Source: Odontesthes bonariensis (taxonomy: Eukaryota > Chordata > Actinopteri > Atheriniformes > Atherinopsidae). Taken from it: a DNA stretch of 64,000 bases. Below, piece after piece: positions 1 to 8,879 of the stretch. The DNA lies in assembly GCF_027942865.1 (NCBI RefSeq), contig NC_134507.1, forward strand, positions 36,199,711 through 36,263,710. The letters run 5' to 3'. How positions within the stretch are numbered: position 1 is the stretch's first letter; every line of letters begins with the position of its first letter. The position numbers and the translations under genes are program-made. The notes under the pieces were generated by a model. It saw nothing but the letters and a program-made list of their open reading frames with translations. It made no database searches and was not told the DNA's origin.

Positions 1-286
1 GAGAACGGGTTCCAGAGTGGGAAAGTTTGAAAACGGCCTCGTTTCGTTTCCATTGTTACAGCTAAAACGTTTTTGCGTCAGTCAAACATTGACGCTGTGA
101 GCCAATTTTAACACTTCTCTATTGTCTCACAGCGTGGCGTGTGTACTGCATCGTTTCATCGTTTTCATCCGTTTTCGTCTGGACCTGAGTCTTTACAGCA
201 GCGTGTTGCCATGTGGTCGCAAGAATTTTCGTACCCGTTTTCAAAAAAACCTCGTTTCGTTTTCGTGTAGCCGTAGTCATAGTCTT
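1..286. repeat. End fragment of a transposon-like dispersed repeat
   Basis: The stretch at 229-275 (CCGTTTTCAAAAAAACCTCG, then TTTCGTGTAG) resembles, in reverse, the subterminal sequence of elements that begin GGCCCCGTTTACACG. A related end begins again at about 287. I read this as the tail of a separate, older copy cut off by the window edge. Nothing in it is convincingly coding. Confidence 0.35.
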
Positions 287-1097
287 GGGCCACATTTACA
301 CGTAGCCGGGTATTTAGAGAAACGATTGCAAGCCAATCAAAATCCTCAGAGGACTTTCCTCATGTGAAGGAGGAGATGACGCGAGCAAATATCACAACAA
401 AACTGAAGACAATAAGAGGGAAATATAGACAGTCAGTGCATCAAGGCCGGATTAACTATATGGGCCTGCGGCACAGTGCCCAGGGGCACCAACCATTCAC
501 AGCCAGTGGGGGGGCACCACACGACAAACTTTAAAAATATTTTTTTCATGAATGTTTGTACACTTAAAATGGTTACACTTGACACTTGACATAAATATTC
601 ATATAAAATTCATCATTAAAACTAATGTGATAAGAACAGCAACGATATATCATAATTCTGAGCAATAGTGGCCTAATGTGAACATTAAGCCCCCTCCCTC
701 AACCTGTCAGTTGAGCCAGTCCACCTATGGTGAAATGCATCATGTTTTTTAAAAAACGCGGTTAAAAAAAAAAAAAAATGGATATACATCAATTGAGTGG
801 TTGTCTGAATAGAAAAGTTTAGCGGCAATTAAAAATGTTCCAGTGTTAGATCGTTTCTTTATAAAAAACATCGACAACCAGCTGGCTATTGCTAACGGTC
901 CCACCATCTACCACAACCGGGCGGCTAAATATGCAGCATCAGCACGGCACGACGGTAAGAAAACCAGGTTTCTTACAAATGATCTTATCCAATGCCAGCT
1001 GCCGAACAAACAGTCAGTGTCTTGAGATTGGCTAATATATTCCCCTTCAACCGGCATGTTGTATTTTTTGTTCGTGTAAATGTCTGGGCGGGCAGCA

Positions 1098-2070
1098 AAA
1101 TGCTTTCACCGAGGGGTACAGTGACTGGAAACACCCGGACAGAGTCACAGCCCATGAAAAGAGCACAAGCCACCGCGAGTGTCTGCTCGCACTTCTCAGG
1201 AGGTCACGGAATGCGGTACGGTTGATGTTGTTCTCAGACAACAAAAAGAGGATGCGGCAAAGTATTGGAGAGAGGTGTTGCGACGCATTATGGCCGTGAT
1301 GAACAGGGTGCTTGCGCAAGTCTTGCAAGTCTTAATAAGTATGGAATTTTGAAGCACTGTTTTCCAGACCTTGAAAAGTCTTGGATTTTGTGTGAAAGTC
1401 TTAATAAAGTATGGAAAATAAATGTATGTTAGAATTTTACAGTATGCTCAAAGGCATTGTGAAATGAGAAATAGGAAGGTAGGCTATAAAACTATAATTT
1501 TACTAACTGGTCACTTACTGCATTAGCCTAATGGGATGAGATGTGAGTGAAGAGACTGAATTCTACATACATTCATCCATCCATTTATTTTTTTAATATA
1601 TAGTTTTTGTGACACTTGTTTGATGTGAAATTCATGTACTTGTGATTTTCATGTTTTGAAACGTTTTCATCTGTAAAAGCATAATTTACTGTGAATAATG
1701 CATTTGTTCATTGAATACTTATTAGAGATGAACATCTCTAATAAACACAGTTGGTACAATCTCAACCAATGAAGTAGGCAGTAGGCACACAAGTTACAAG
1801 TACATAAAGTTAAGGTCTTGGGGAAAAAAAGTCTCAGTTTTAAAAAAGTCTGGAAAAAGTCTGGAATTTGTTTTGGAAAAAGAGCAAGCACCCTGATTAA
1901 GTTTTTAAGTGTGCGTGGTTTGGCATTCTGGGGAGACCACTTATGGTGCTCTGGGACGGCTGTGGCAATGACGTCCCCCTGGATAATAGGAGTGTTGTTA
2001 GTGCTGCATAGGTGGATGCTCTTTGAATTGATAATATATTTCAATATAGACAAATGCTCTTTGAATTGAT
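1098..2070 (+). pseudogene. hAT transposase remnant (TTF-type finger, ZMYM1-like)
   Basis: Bases 1098-1240 read FTEGYSDWKHPDRVTAHEKS followed by TSHREC, a typical TTF-type zinc-finger segment at the N-terminus of ZMYM1-like hAT transposases. After a frameshift, 1241-1303 read KYWREVLRRIMAVM. The sequence resumes after the nested MITE at 1896 with KFLSVRGLAFWGDH. In intact relatives the expected order is YWR..VLkRvvavvkFLaeRGLafrGd, so the MITE cut directly between AVM and KFL. Multiple stops and frameshifts make this non-functional. The catalytic RNase-H core and the dimerisation domain are not recognisable. Confidence 0.75.
1304..1895. mobile_element. Nested MITE, TIR CAGGGTGCTTGC
   Basis: Perfect 12-bp terminal inverted repeats, CAGGGTGCTTGC at 1304 and GCAAGCACCCTG ending at 1895, enclose about 590 AT-rich bases without coding potential. 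The element interrupts the hAT transposase frame. Flanks ATGAA and ATTAA may be a decayed target duplication. Inner subterminal motifs AAGTCTTG and CAAGACTT-like sequence are also mirrored. Confidence 0.8.
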
Positions 2071-2764
2071 ACACATTTTGAATCTGTACATTTTAATATA
2101 TGGATGCTGTTTGGATTGATATTGAATTGATTGGTTTTAAATGGAGATATTTGTATAATCCTACATACTGTACATAGATGGATGCTGCTGCTTTAATTGT
2201 TACTGATTTTGAATGAATACGTTTGAAAATGTAGCCTAGGGGCACTTGAGGTTTAGTGCCCAGGGGCACCACATTGACTTAATACAGCCCTGAGTGCATA
2301 CTGGACGCAGGAGCGGCCACGGAAGAGTGGTGCTCCTCTATTTTGAACTGTGCGAGCAGGTTTGGGGTGGCAAATGCAATAAGGCCAGAATCATTTGCAC
2401 AAACGTAAAAATTAGGAGAACTTTAACATCATCCATGATAATCCTGATCAGTAGCCAAACAAACTGCAAACATAAGGCGCTCGCATGACGTTAAGCATTT
2501 TCTGGCACATAATGTGACGTTTAAGAACCTAAAACGCCGTTTCTCCCAGTTGACACATAACCAGCGTTATCAGAAATCTCCACTTTGGCCGGAGGTTTTA
2601 GAAATAATCATTTTCTGTGATAAAAACGGGGTTTTGGTGTAAATGAGAGGCCAAACCGCAGGAAAATATCTGCGTCTTCCTATCGTGTAAACGGGGCCTC
2701 AGGCCTTAGGTCATGCGTAGATTTCAAAGCAAACCAGAAATACAAGGCCAAAATACCAGAAAAG

Positions 2765-2835
2765 GGCTCGTCCGGTATTTGAACCCGGGACCTCTAGCGC
2801 TCTAAGCGAGAATCATACCCCTAGCCCAAAGAGCC
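2765..2835 (-). tRNA. tRNA-Pro-derived gene with altered anticodon (AGA), probable pseudogene
   Basis: On the minus strand the body matches tRNA-Pro: GGCTC acceptor, TCTAGGGGTATGA-like D arm, and GGTTCAAATACC T arm. The anticodon loop is TTAGAGC instead of TTTGGGT, so the position 34-36 triplet reads AGA (serine-type). The anticodon stem has a mismatch and the T stem one as well. I infer a decayed Pro copy rather than a working serine tRNA. Confidence 0.6.
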
Positions 2836-3195
2836 AAGGTTTGCAACTTTAGACGTCATACAAGGGCCCGGGGCCACAGATAGCAAAACGATACCCTCGG
2901 CAGGTACGTTCGATCATCGAATAGAAACATCCTACAACTTTCAGTTCAGCTCACTCAATGTCAGTGTTTCTTCCATCTTTTTTTTATTTCAAATTTCTCT
3001 TTTTCTAACGTGGAGATTAGTTGCCAAAAGTATGTGTAAATGAATCTGTAACACTACAAATCCCTGCTGTGAGTGTAAACTCGTGGAGGGTCAACGTAAA
3101 CTCCAAGTAAAAGCTGGGATAACGGTTTGTCTAGCTAAAAAGTGCATTGTAAAAAAAAAGATGAGTTGTCAGTGGCTCGAATGTTAGGGCATGTT

Positions 3196-3660
3196 CAGTC
3201 TATGTCCTCAATAATTTCACTCATGTTGAGTGAAGGGAGAGCCAACTGCTACAGCTCCAAACAATATAGTAAGACAGGACATTTTTGCAATTGTTATCAG
3301 CACTCTTAATTAACAATTTGGGGCAGCAAAGAGAGACACATTTGAGATCAAGGAAGGTACCCAAAGTTAACCATCAAGCTTTCCGTATAGGTTTCTTAAA
3401 GTAGGAGTGCTCGTCTGGGATTCGAACCCGGAACCTCTCGCACCCAAAGCGAGAATCATACCTCTAGACCAACGAAAAGTTGGTCTTTTAGCGTTTCGTG
3501 AGAGGATGCGAACAGCTGACGTAGCCATGGAATCCTGGGAATTTGTGATTGCTTTCTTTCTTCTTTGACTTTTCCAGAGCAATGAGCCTATATTGTTTGG
3601 AGTTGGCTCTCCCTTCCCTCAGCATGAGTGAAGTTATTAGGCACATACACTGAACAGCCC
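3196..3660. repeat. Imperfect inverted repeat within the tRNA cluster
   Basis: The sequence at about 3196-3268, containing GGGAGAGCCAACTG and CTCCAAACAATATA, recurs inverted at about 3585-3660. The arms are roughly 75 bp and flank the second tRNA-Pro copy. They may be repeat remnants or a local inversion duplication. Confidence 0.6.
3408..3478 (-). tRNA. tRNA-Pro (TGG), degraded acceptor stem
   Basis: The minus strand shows the Pro anticodon loop TTTGGGT with a perfect stem (CTCGC/GCGAG), D arm GGTCTAGAGGTATGA, and T arm GGTTCGAATCC. The acceptor stem pairs TTTTCGT with ACGAGCA, which has one mismatch and a wobble. B-box and A-box promoter sequences look intact, but the acceptor suggests a pseudogene. 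Confidence 0.65.
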
Positions 3661-4078
3661 ACAAAAACTCCGGAGACCAATGAGTCAATACTCACCACCA
3701 GGTTCCACCAATTCACACCACATTTTATGAAGAAGCCCAACTTTAAGACAGAACAGGCCTATATCTCCATTTCTCTACCATTGACTTGAAGCGTTTCAAT
3801 CTGGATTTATAGAACAAATACCAAAAATGCTTTAGATAATACTGCAGAGGGTGTGCTTACATGATACAGGTATTTATGCGTGGATCTGTCTTTCAAATTC
3901 CAGATAAGAAATTCATTTAAGAAGGACTTGAAGCAACTTCAGAATGAGTGATGGAGGTTTGAGCTGTATTTCCTTATTTGTGGCTTTGATTCCAAATGCA
4001 TTCAATGTTATAGTCATTGATTCAATCATTCTCTGATTTCACAGCAAAGCAGAGACACAAGGCCAGCAGACCAGGGAA

Positions 4079-4150
4079 GGGCTCGTCCGGGATTTGAACC
4101 CTGGACCTCTCGCACCCAAAGCGATAATCATACCCCTAGACCAACGAGCC
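4079..4150 (-). tRNA. tRNA-Pro (TGG)
   Basis: A full cloverleaf can be drawn: perfect acceptor GGCTCGT/ACGAGCC, D arm with GGTCTAGGGGTATGA, anticodon loop TTTGGGT (UGG), and T loop TTCAAAT. There is one mismatch in the anticodon stem (ATCGC against GCGAG) and one in the T stem. It is the best of the three Pro copies and possibly functional. It lies on the same strand as its neighbours. Confidence 0.8.
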
Positions 4151-4410
4151 AAAAAGAAGCAAAGTGGTTTTTGTGATTTATTTCGGAAATTCACGTGATC
4201 GCTGCATAAAACAGAGCTGGATGTCATTCAAATAATCTGTAAATGTGAAAACATTGGATTTAGTCCCAGTTCAATCTTCTGTACCTCAAGAATAGTTTAA
4301 GCCATGAGATGAAGTGCCTCCAAGTACAGACTGTTTTGGAAGTCCAGCACTCCTGAAGCACTGCAGTAAACAGTTATGGCAACATGTTGATGTAAATAAT
4401 AACATCTTAA

Positions 4411-4483
4411 GGCACTGCTGGGATTTGAACCCAGGATCTCCTGTTTACTAGACAGGCACTTTGACCAACTAAGCCACAGCACC
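4411..4483 (-). tRNA. tRNA-Thr (AGT)
   Basis: The minus strand begins GGTGCTGTGGCTTAGTTGG, has anticodon loop CTAGTAA (AGU) with stem CCTGT/ACAGG, and T arm CTGGGTTCAAATCCCAG. The acceptor GGTGCTG/CAGTGCC pairs fully, with wobbles. It looks like an intact cytosolic threonine tRNA. A T-discriminator follows; no long T-run terminator is obvious immediately downstream. Confidence 0.88.
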
Positions 4484-4630
4484 ACATGGTTTGGACAACT
4501 GATGAAAGAATAAAGAGCAGGAACTGGATCCACCTCAGGAAGTGGTTTTTGTGATTCTGTACCTCAAGAAAAGTTAAAGCCATGAGTAGAAGTGCCTCCA
4601 ATTGGTTCAAAACTTCATCGTATCTTGCAG

Positions 4631-4697
4631 ATATTGTTGGGTTTTCAACTCAGACCCTGGTGTTCATGAGGAAGGCACTTTCACCAGTTACAGCCTG
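4631..4697 (-). tRNA. Heavily decayed tRNA relic (Thr-like)
   Basis: Reading the minus strand, GGCTGTAACTGGTGAAAGTGCC followed by CAGGGTCTGAGTTGAAAACC aligns loosely with the D and T arms of the neighbouring Thr genes. The anticodon arm cannot be folded with confidence. It sits at the expected spacing in the tandem unit. Confidence 0.35.
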
Positions 4698-5103
4698 ATC
4701 TCATGAAGCGGTGTACTTATTACACGCCAAGTCATTGACCCTGTTTTTACAAGGCTTTTTTATGCTTTTACTTATTATTTTACACTTCGTATTTTGAGGA
4801 AATGACGTCCTACCCTCAGCTTTTACGCTAACTCTGACTATTTCACAGTTTGTATGTTCATTTTGATGTTATGTGGTGTGACAGGAGGAGAACCTCCACC
4901 GTACTGTACCCTAACCAATTGACTTGTTATGTTAACGGAGTAAAATTACACTCCGAAAGCATAAAATAGGCATAAATGACACTTTAAAAGCTGTGGGCTA
5001 TTTATATGCACTTTTATTAAGTGGACCAGTGAGATGCATTTAGTAGAACCCTGATAATAAGCTGTTTTATATGCTAAGTCATAGTTAGCTCTGAAGGACC
5101 ACA

Positions 5104-5177
5104 GGCACTGTTGGGATTTGAGCCCAGGATCTCCTGTTTACAAGACAGGCAACTAAGACCAACTAAGCCACAGCGCC
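5104..5177 (-). tRNA. tRNA-Thr (TGT), possibly decayed
   Basis: The minus strand begins GGCGCTGTGGCTTAGTTGG, has anticodon loop CTTGTAA (UGU) in a perfect CCTGT/ACAGG stem, and acceptor GGCGCTG/CAGTGCC. The T loop begins CTCAAAT rather than TTCAAAT and the T stem has a C-A mismatch, which would weaken the B box. It is the second isoacceptor of the Thr unit. Confidence 0.72.
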
Positions 5178-5726
5178 ACATGGTTCATAACACTAATGAA
5201 GGAATAAAGAGCAGGAACTGGATCCACCTCAGGAAGTGTTTTTTGTGATTTATTTCCGAAATTCATGTGATCTCTGCATAAAACAGGGCATGATGTTATT
5301 CAAATTATCTCTATATGTGAAAACATTGGATTAAGTCCCAGTTCAATCTTCTGTACCTCAAGAATAACTAAAGCCATGAGATGAAGTGCCTCCAAGTACA
5401 GACTGTTTTGGAAGTCCAGCACTCCTGAAGCTCTGCTGTAAACAGTTATGGCACCATGTTGACGTAAATAATAACATCTTAAGGCGACAGCGCGAGGTCC
5501 CGCTGTTGAGAAAACACTTCTTTTCTGTCCATGAGCGAAGTGAGTATTGATTATAAGGTCTTGGTTTGCACTTAACACCACAGTAAATGGGAAAGGGCTT
5601 TTGACCGAAGCAACCTGGCCTCATGTTAGGCTAATTGAAGGGGGCTATTGACATTTAGGCCGAAGATGGGTGAGAGTATCAAAACAATCATCACTTGGTG
5701 GCAGGCAGCTGATAAAAGACAGAGCT

Positions 5727-5798
5727 CTCCTCGTCAGGTAATCGATCCCCGATCTTCCGCGTGTCAGGCAGCGTTACTGTCCATTATACTAACGAGGA
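5727..5798 (-). tRNA. tRNA-Asp-like gene with GAC anticodon, probable pseudogene
   Basis: The minus strand opens TCCTCGTTAGTATAATGG and closes ATCGATTACCTGACGAGGAG, the framework of tRNA-Asp. The anticodon loop is CTGACAC, giving GAC (valine-type), where Asp has CTGTCAC (GTC). Several stem mismatches are present, including in the T arm. It may be a decayed Asp gene with a chance anticodon change. Confidence 0.55.
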
Positions 5799-5799
5799 A

Positions 5800-6480
5800 C
5801 TTCTGTGTGGCAGATACAGTCATCAGATGAAAAGACAACTATCGCCAAGGAGTGAAATAAGATTTTCGTGTCCCGTTTCAAGGTCTTGCTTGTTAGTATA
5901 AATTCAGATAAAGGAGAATTCCGTGTTGTGAACTGTATTTAATTCTGTTTTCTCTCCACAGCTTGAGAAACATGAAATAATAATTAAACAATTCAACACA
6001 ACTTGAACTCAAACTTGTCATTATTGTACGGTTCATGCAACGTGTTAGAAATGTGTTTTTTACATTTATATTCACAGTGGGGTGCCATGACCTAAACGTG
6101 TGGAAAGTTATAAATCATCTCTGTCCATTTAGCCTTCTTACACTTGCTCTGACTTAAACTGCTACTGTGTCAATGCTAAATTATGAAAAGAAGTTCTAAC
6201 TCAAAGGTCACAACAATAAGGATCAAAGGAAATATGTGTCCCTGTATAGGTCCCTCACTGTGTCAGGAGAAACCGAGTCCTTTCAGGCACTACAACCTGC
6301 AGGGAATCAAGGAGGAAAGACTTGAGCCTGAAAAGTTGTCCACAAGACAAAATGTATAAAATATGAAGTATACTATTAATTTAACAGATGGCTCTGTCAG
6401 AAGTCAGCCATGGTACCTGAGAAGTTTAAGCAATGAACCTGTATTTAATTTGGCCAAAGGTCATTTCTATCCGTGCCCTT
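5800..6480. other. No recognisable gene
   Basis: AT-rich sequence with short open frames only. I see no repeat family, RNA gene or domain here. Confidence 0.5.
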
Positions 6481-6485
6481 GTTTT

Positions 6486-6534
6486 AGCATGTGCATGTGT
6501 ATGTGCATGTGCATGTGCATGTGCATGTGCATGC
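6486..6534. repeat. (TGCATG)n microsatellite
   Basis: About eight copies of a GCATGT hexamer, one with a TATG variant, directly abut the Harbinger transposase scrap that follows. Confidence 0.9.
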
Positions 6535-6539
6535 CCTTG

Positions 6540-6660
6540 TTCCTGGATCAGGATATGGCGTGAGGAGGTACGGCCAGCATGCATAGCCTCTGTCCCCAAG
6601 CAGGACACCATTGAACTCTCCTGCAGAATAAGAGAAATGTTGGATGGATATACATGTGTT
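6540..6660 (-). pseudogene. PIF/Harbinger transposase fragment (HARBI1-like)
   Basis: The minus strand encodes GEFNGVLLGDRGYACWPYLL followed by TPYPDPG. This is the conserved block around the third catalytic region of Harbinger DDE transposases (GVLLGDsGYpl.pwLltPy). Only about 30 residues remain, ended by the hexamer repeat. The same block, from a close relative, occurs in the Harbinger at 26273-26358. Confidence 0.75.
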
Positions 6661-6664
6661 AAGA

Positions 6665-7145
6665 CTTGGCAATTTGATGCAATATGTGCCTTATATGGCT
6701 ATCTATAATAAAGTATGACAGCACTTTAAATTCCTTAAGATGACCTCTACACCTGACCTCTCATTACATCACCAAAATTCTGCCTATGCTACACCTTACT
6801 TCAAAAGTACACTCCTTCGGGTAAGTAAAATTCTTTCGCCTTGTGCAAACCTCTGTGCCAGTGAGGATGCTCGGAAGATCCTAGAATCATGAACTGATCC
6901 CGGCCATTTAGCCTCAATGTTGGAAATGAAATGAGCTCCATCACAGATCATCTGTTTGCACGGAGGATAGGAGTCAATGATGAGCTTTCACAGGGCATAA
7001 ATGTAACATTGCTCAGCATTACTCAAAGGGGTTGATGTGGTGTTTTTCAAAATGAGAAATCCAGTTCAGAGTCTATGGACAATTATCCCCAAGTGTACCT
7101 GTACATTTAGGATATGGAAAAATGTTCGGTTTACATAGTCAGCCT
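6665..7145. other. No recognisable gene
   Basis: Unassigned sequence between the Harbinger scrap and a LINE tail. There is no supported coding region. Confidence 0.4.
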
Positions 7146-7149
7146 CCAC

Positions 7150-7388
7150 GGGTCCAGCAGGGGCCTGGACAATGTGACAATGTTTAAATCCAGCCTGAAA
7201 ACAGTTCTATTTAGATGTGCATATGACACCTGAAAGTATTTTATCTGCACTCTTCACTTTTTAATTAATTAATTAATGATTTTTTTGTTTTTTGGAATGA
7301 TTTTATTGCCTTCCTGTGATTTTATGTAGCTGTAAAGCACATAGAATTGCCTTGTGTACAAATTGTGCTCTACAAATTGCCTTGGATG
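7150..7388 (+). repeat. 3' end of an L2/CR1-type LINE
   Basis: AATGTTTAAATCCAGCCTGA resembles the coding end of L2-like LINEs (TFKS.LKT.LF). It is followed by a T-rich UTR and the tail CTGTAAAGCACATAGAATTG CCTTGTGTACAAATTGTGCT, typical of L2-like 3' ends. No reverse transcriptase remains. Confidence 0.6.
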
Positions 7389-7893
7389 CGTACATGGGCA
7401 CAGTGTAGTGCACCGATAACATTAGGGAAGCCTGAGGGAGATGATGAACTTAATGCAAATACTTCAGCCAGTAGCTTGTTTTACATTATCGGCTACTGTA
7501 AATGTGGAGCAGCAGCCTGAAAGGATAGAGGTCATATTTTTAATATGGTAAGATGTTTTAATTCCTGCGTTTTATCTAATATCTTGTTTGTACAGTCCTT
7601 GACTGTTTTGAAAGGAGCTGTCAATAATTTGTATCATTAACATTATTACCTGTCCCCCATTTTTCTGAGTCTGGTCCTACGTGGGTGTAGATCGGATGTT
7701 TGTTAGGTATTGATTAGTTTTAATGAATACCATGTTCTCTCTCATTTAATTTCATGTTCAATACGTGTGTATAGTTGCGTTTCTTTAGCTGCACTGGCAC
7801 CGACTGATTGATTTTTCGAGACAGTGAAAGTGGTGATAAGATAACCACAGTTTTTGTTTCGTTTTTTAGACAAGACATGAGTTGCGGGAGCGC
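7388..7893. repeat. Dispersed repeat, copy 1 (partner at 15120-15372)
   Basis: GATGCGTACATGGG ... CTTGTTTGTACAGTCCTTGAC is about 96% alike by eye to 15125-15345. Here about 250 bp (7616-7867) separates it from the following AGACAAGACATGAGTTGCGG, which is contiguous in copy 2. Either copy 1 gained an insertion or copy 2 lost the segment. Confidence 0.7.
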
Positions 7894-7920
7894 AGAATTC
7901 TTGGTGAACATTTCTTTCGG

Positions 7921-8340
7921 GAGTCCGTTTCAGCCGGTCGGACATTTTTTGAGTTGCAGCTAAGCTAAGCTTCAACTTTAGCCTGCCCGGGACCAGGCTA
8001 GTTCAGCAGCATAAGTTACCATGGTTACTCAGCGGGCGTTCAAATAAGCTACCTTTATGGAGCGGAACTCTCGCTAAATTTAGCCAGAAGTAGCGAAATA
8101 AGCCAGGCTTTCCGCCAAGCCAGCTTCTAGGAATACCCCCCAGGTTAGGTTCAGAGAGTCTGTTACTACGGTAACTGACCGAGAGCTTAAGTTACCTCTC
8201 TTTGTGAAACAGGCTAGAGTTACCCCTCTTACTCGGGGTTGAGTTACCTCCCTTTGTGAAACAGAAAACTCGGGGTTTCCCTCATTTCAGGGTTAATCTA
8301 ATCAGAGTTTTCACTAAACCTGCTTCGTGAAACAGACCTC
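7921..8340. mobile_element. MITE with GAGGTC(C/T)GTTTCA end
   Basis: The right end reversed is GAGGTCTGTTTCACGAAGCA, and a related GAGTCCGTTTCAG lies at 7921. The right 200 bp (CAGAGAGTCTGTTACTACGG through AAACCTGCTTCGTGAAACAG) recurs at 24170-24385, ending in the same way. It is probably a non-autonomous Harbinger-type element; the class is inferred from end style only. Confidence 0.55.
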
Positions 8341-8348
8341 AAAGCAAC

Positions 8349-8876
8349 TTGTAGGTAAACAACAACAACATACCTAAACAACCTGCAGGTAAACAACAAC
8401 AACAACATACCCAAACAACCTGCAGGTAAACAAAAACAACAACATACCCACACAATCTGCAGGTAAACAACAACAACATACCCAAACAACCTGCAGGTAA
8501 ACAACAACAACAACATACCCAAACAATCTGCAGGTAAACAACAACAACATACCCAAACAACCTGCAGGTAAACAACAACAACAACATACCCACACAACCT
8601 GCAGGTAAACAACAACAACAACAACAACATACCCACACAACCTGCAGGTAAACAACAACAGCAACATACCCACACAATCTGCAGGTAAACAACAACAACA
8701 ACATACCCACACAATCTGCAGGTAAACAACAACAACATACCTAAACAACCTGCAGGTAAACAACAACAACATACCCAAACAACCTGCAGGTAAACAACAA
8801 CAACAACATACCCACACAACCTGCAGGTAAACAACAACAACAACAACATAACCAGACAACCTGCAGGTCAACAGTA
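8349..8876. repeat. Minisatellite, about 36-45 bp unit, with CCTGCAGG
   Basis: About 14 tandem copies of a unit built of ACCTGCAGGTAAACAAC, a variable (AAC)n run, and ATACCCA(A/C)AC. Length variation lies mainly in the number of AAC triplets. Most units contain palindromic CCTGCAGG or the variant TCTGCAGG. On the minus strand it stays open in all three frames, which explains long cysteine/valine-rich open frames that should not be called genes. Confidence 0.95.
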
Positions 8877-8879
8877 TTA

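Larger units (their letters stand above)
442..2292 (+). mobile_element. hAT element, TIR CAAGGCCGGATTAA
   Basis: The left end CAAGGCCGGATTAA matches the reversed right end CAGGGCTGTATTAA at 11 of 14 positions. AGTGCAT flanks both sides (435-441 and 2293-2299), close to the 8-bp duplication of hAT elements. The interior holds transposase remnants on the plus strand and a nested MITE at 1304-1895. The subterminal phrase GTGCCCAGGGGCACCA occurs near both ends. Confidence 0.85.
366..2385 (+). pseudogene. MADF/Myb-like transposon accessory protein, split by a hAT
   Basis: Two in-frame blocks are visible. Bases 366-441 encode a basic stretch with ITTKLKTIRGKYRQSV. Bases 2300-2385 continue it with TGRRSGHGRVVLLYFELCEQ and then VWGG. 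This pattern (IR.kYR..., then an RRSGhGR-type stretch and LyelceqiWGG) is the MADF/SANT-like DNA-binding module of transposon accessory proteins, which help the transposase bind the ends. The reading frame is continuous if one AGTGCAT duplication and the intervening element are ignored, so the hAT entered an intact exon. Only the end of the domain is present; no start codon or remaining exons were identified. Confidence 0.55.
287..2703. mobile_element. Outer DNA transposon with GGCC-rich TIRs and a MADF-like ORF
   Basis: The left end reads GGGCCACATTTACACGTAGC. The right end, reversed, reads AGGCCCCGTTTACACGATAG, so the two form imperfect terminal inverted repeats. A sequence very like the left end recurs at 24744. 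The interior coded for a MADF/Myb-like protein, now split by a hAT element at 442-2292. MADF-like accessory proteins are typical of PIF/Harbinger-type transposons, so that class is likely. I could not settle a target-site duplication, so the outer limits are approximate. Confidence 0.55.
4161..5500. repeat. Tandem duplication of a tRNA-Thr-containing unit (about 1.07 kb period)
   Basis: The block at about 4161-4483 (TTTTTGTGATTTATTTC ... AACAGTTATGGC ... AACATCTTAAGGC) recurs at about 5233-5490 with high identity. A third partial copy starts near 4536. The flanks of the Thr tRNA at 24422 also share the AACATGGTGCCATAACTG and CTTTATTCTTTCATCAG segments in inverted orientation. The locus therefore expanded as tRNA-plus-flank units, not as retroposed tRNAs. 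Confidence 0.75.

Noticed and set aside
2765-2835. Functional serine tRNA (AGA)
   Set aside because: The body is clearly tRNA-Pro, there is no long variable arm as required for tRNA-Ser, and the anticodon and T stems are mismatched.
5727-5798. Functional valine tRNA (GAC)
   Set aside because: All identity outside the loop is tRNA-Asp-like and several stems are broken.
6426-6611. His/Ala and Cys/Ala repeat peptides around 6430-6700
   Set aside because: Low-complexity products of the TGCATG microsatellite; only the adjoining Harbinger block is a real coding remnant.
8298-8871. Three overlapping 120-183-codon minus-strand open frames rich in Cys, Val and Leu
   Set aside because: They are translations of the tandem minisatellite in all three frames; repetition without stops explains their length.
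8349-8876. CRISPR-like array of conserved repeat plus variable part
   Set aside because: The variable part is only an AAC triplet run of differing length, not unique spacers, and the context is a vertebrate-type genome.
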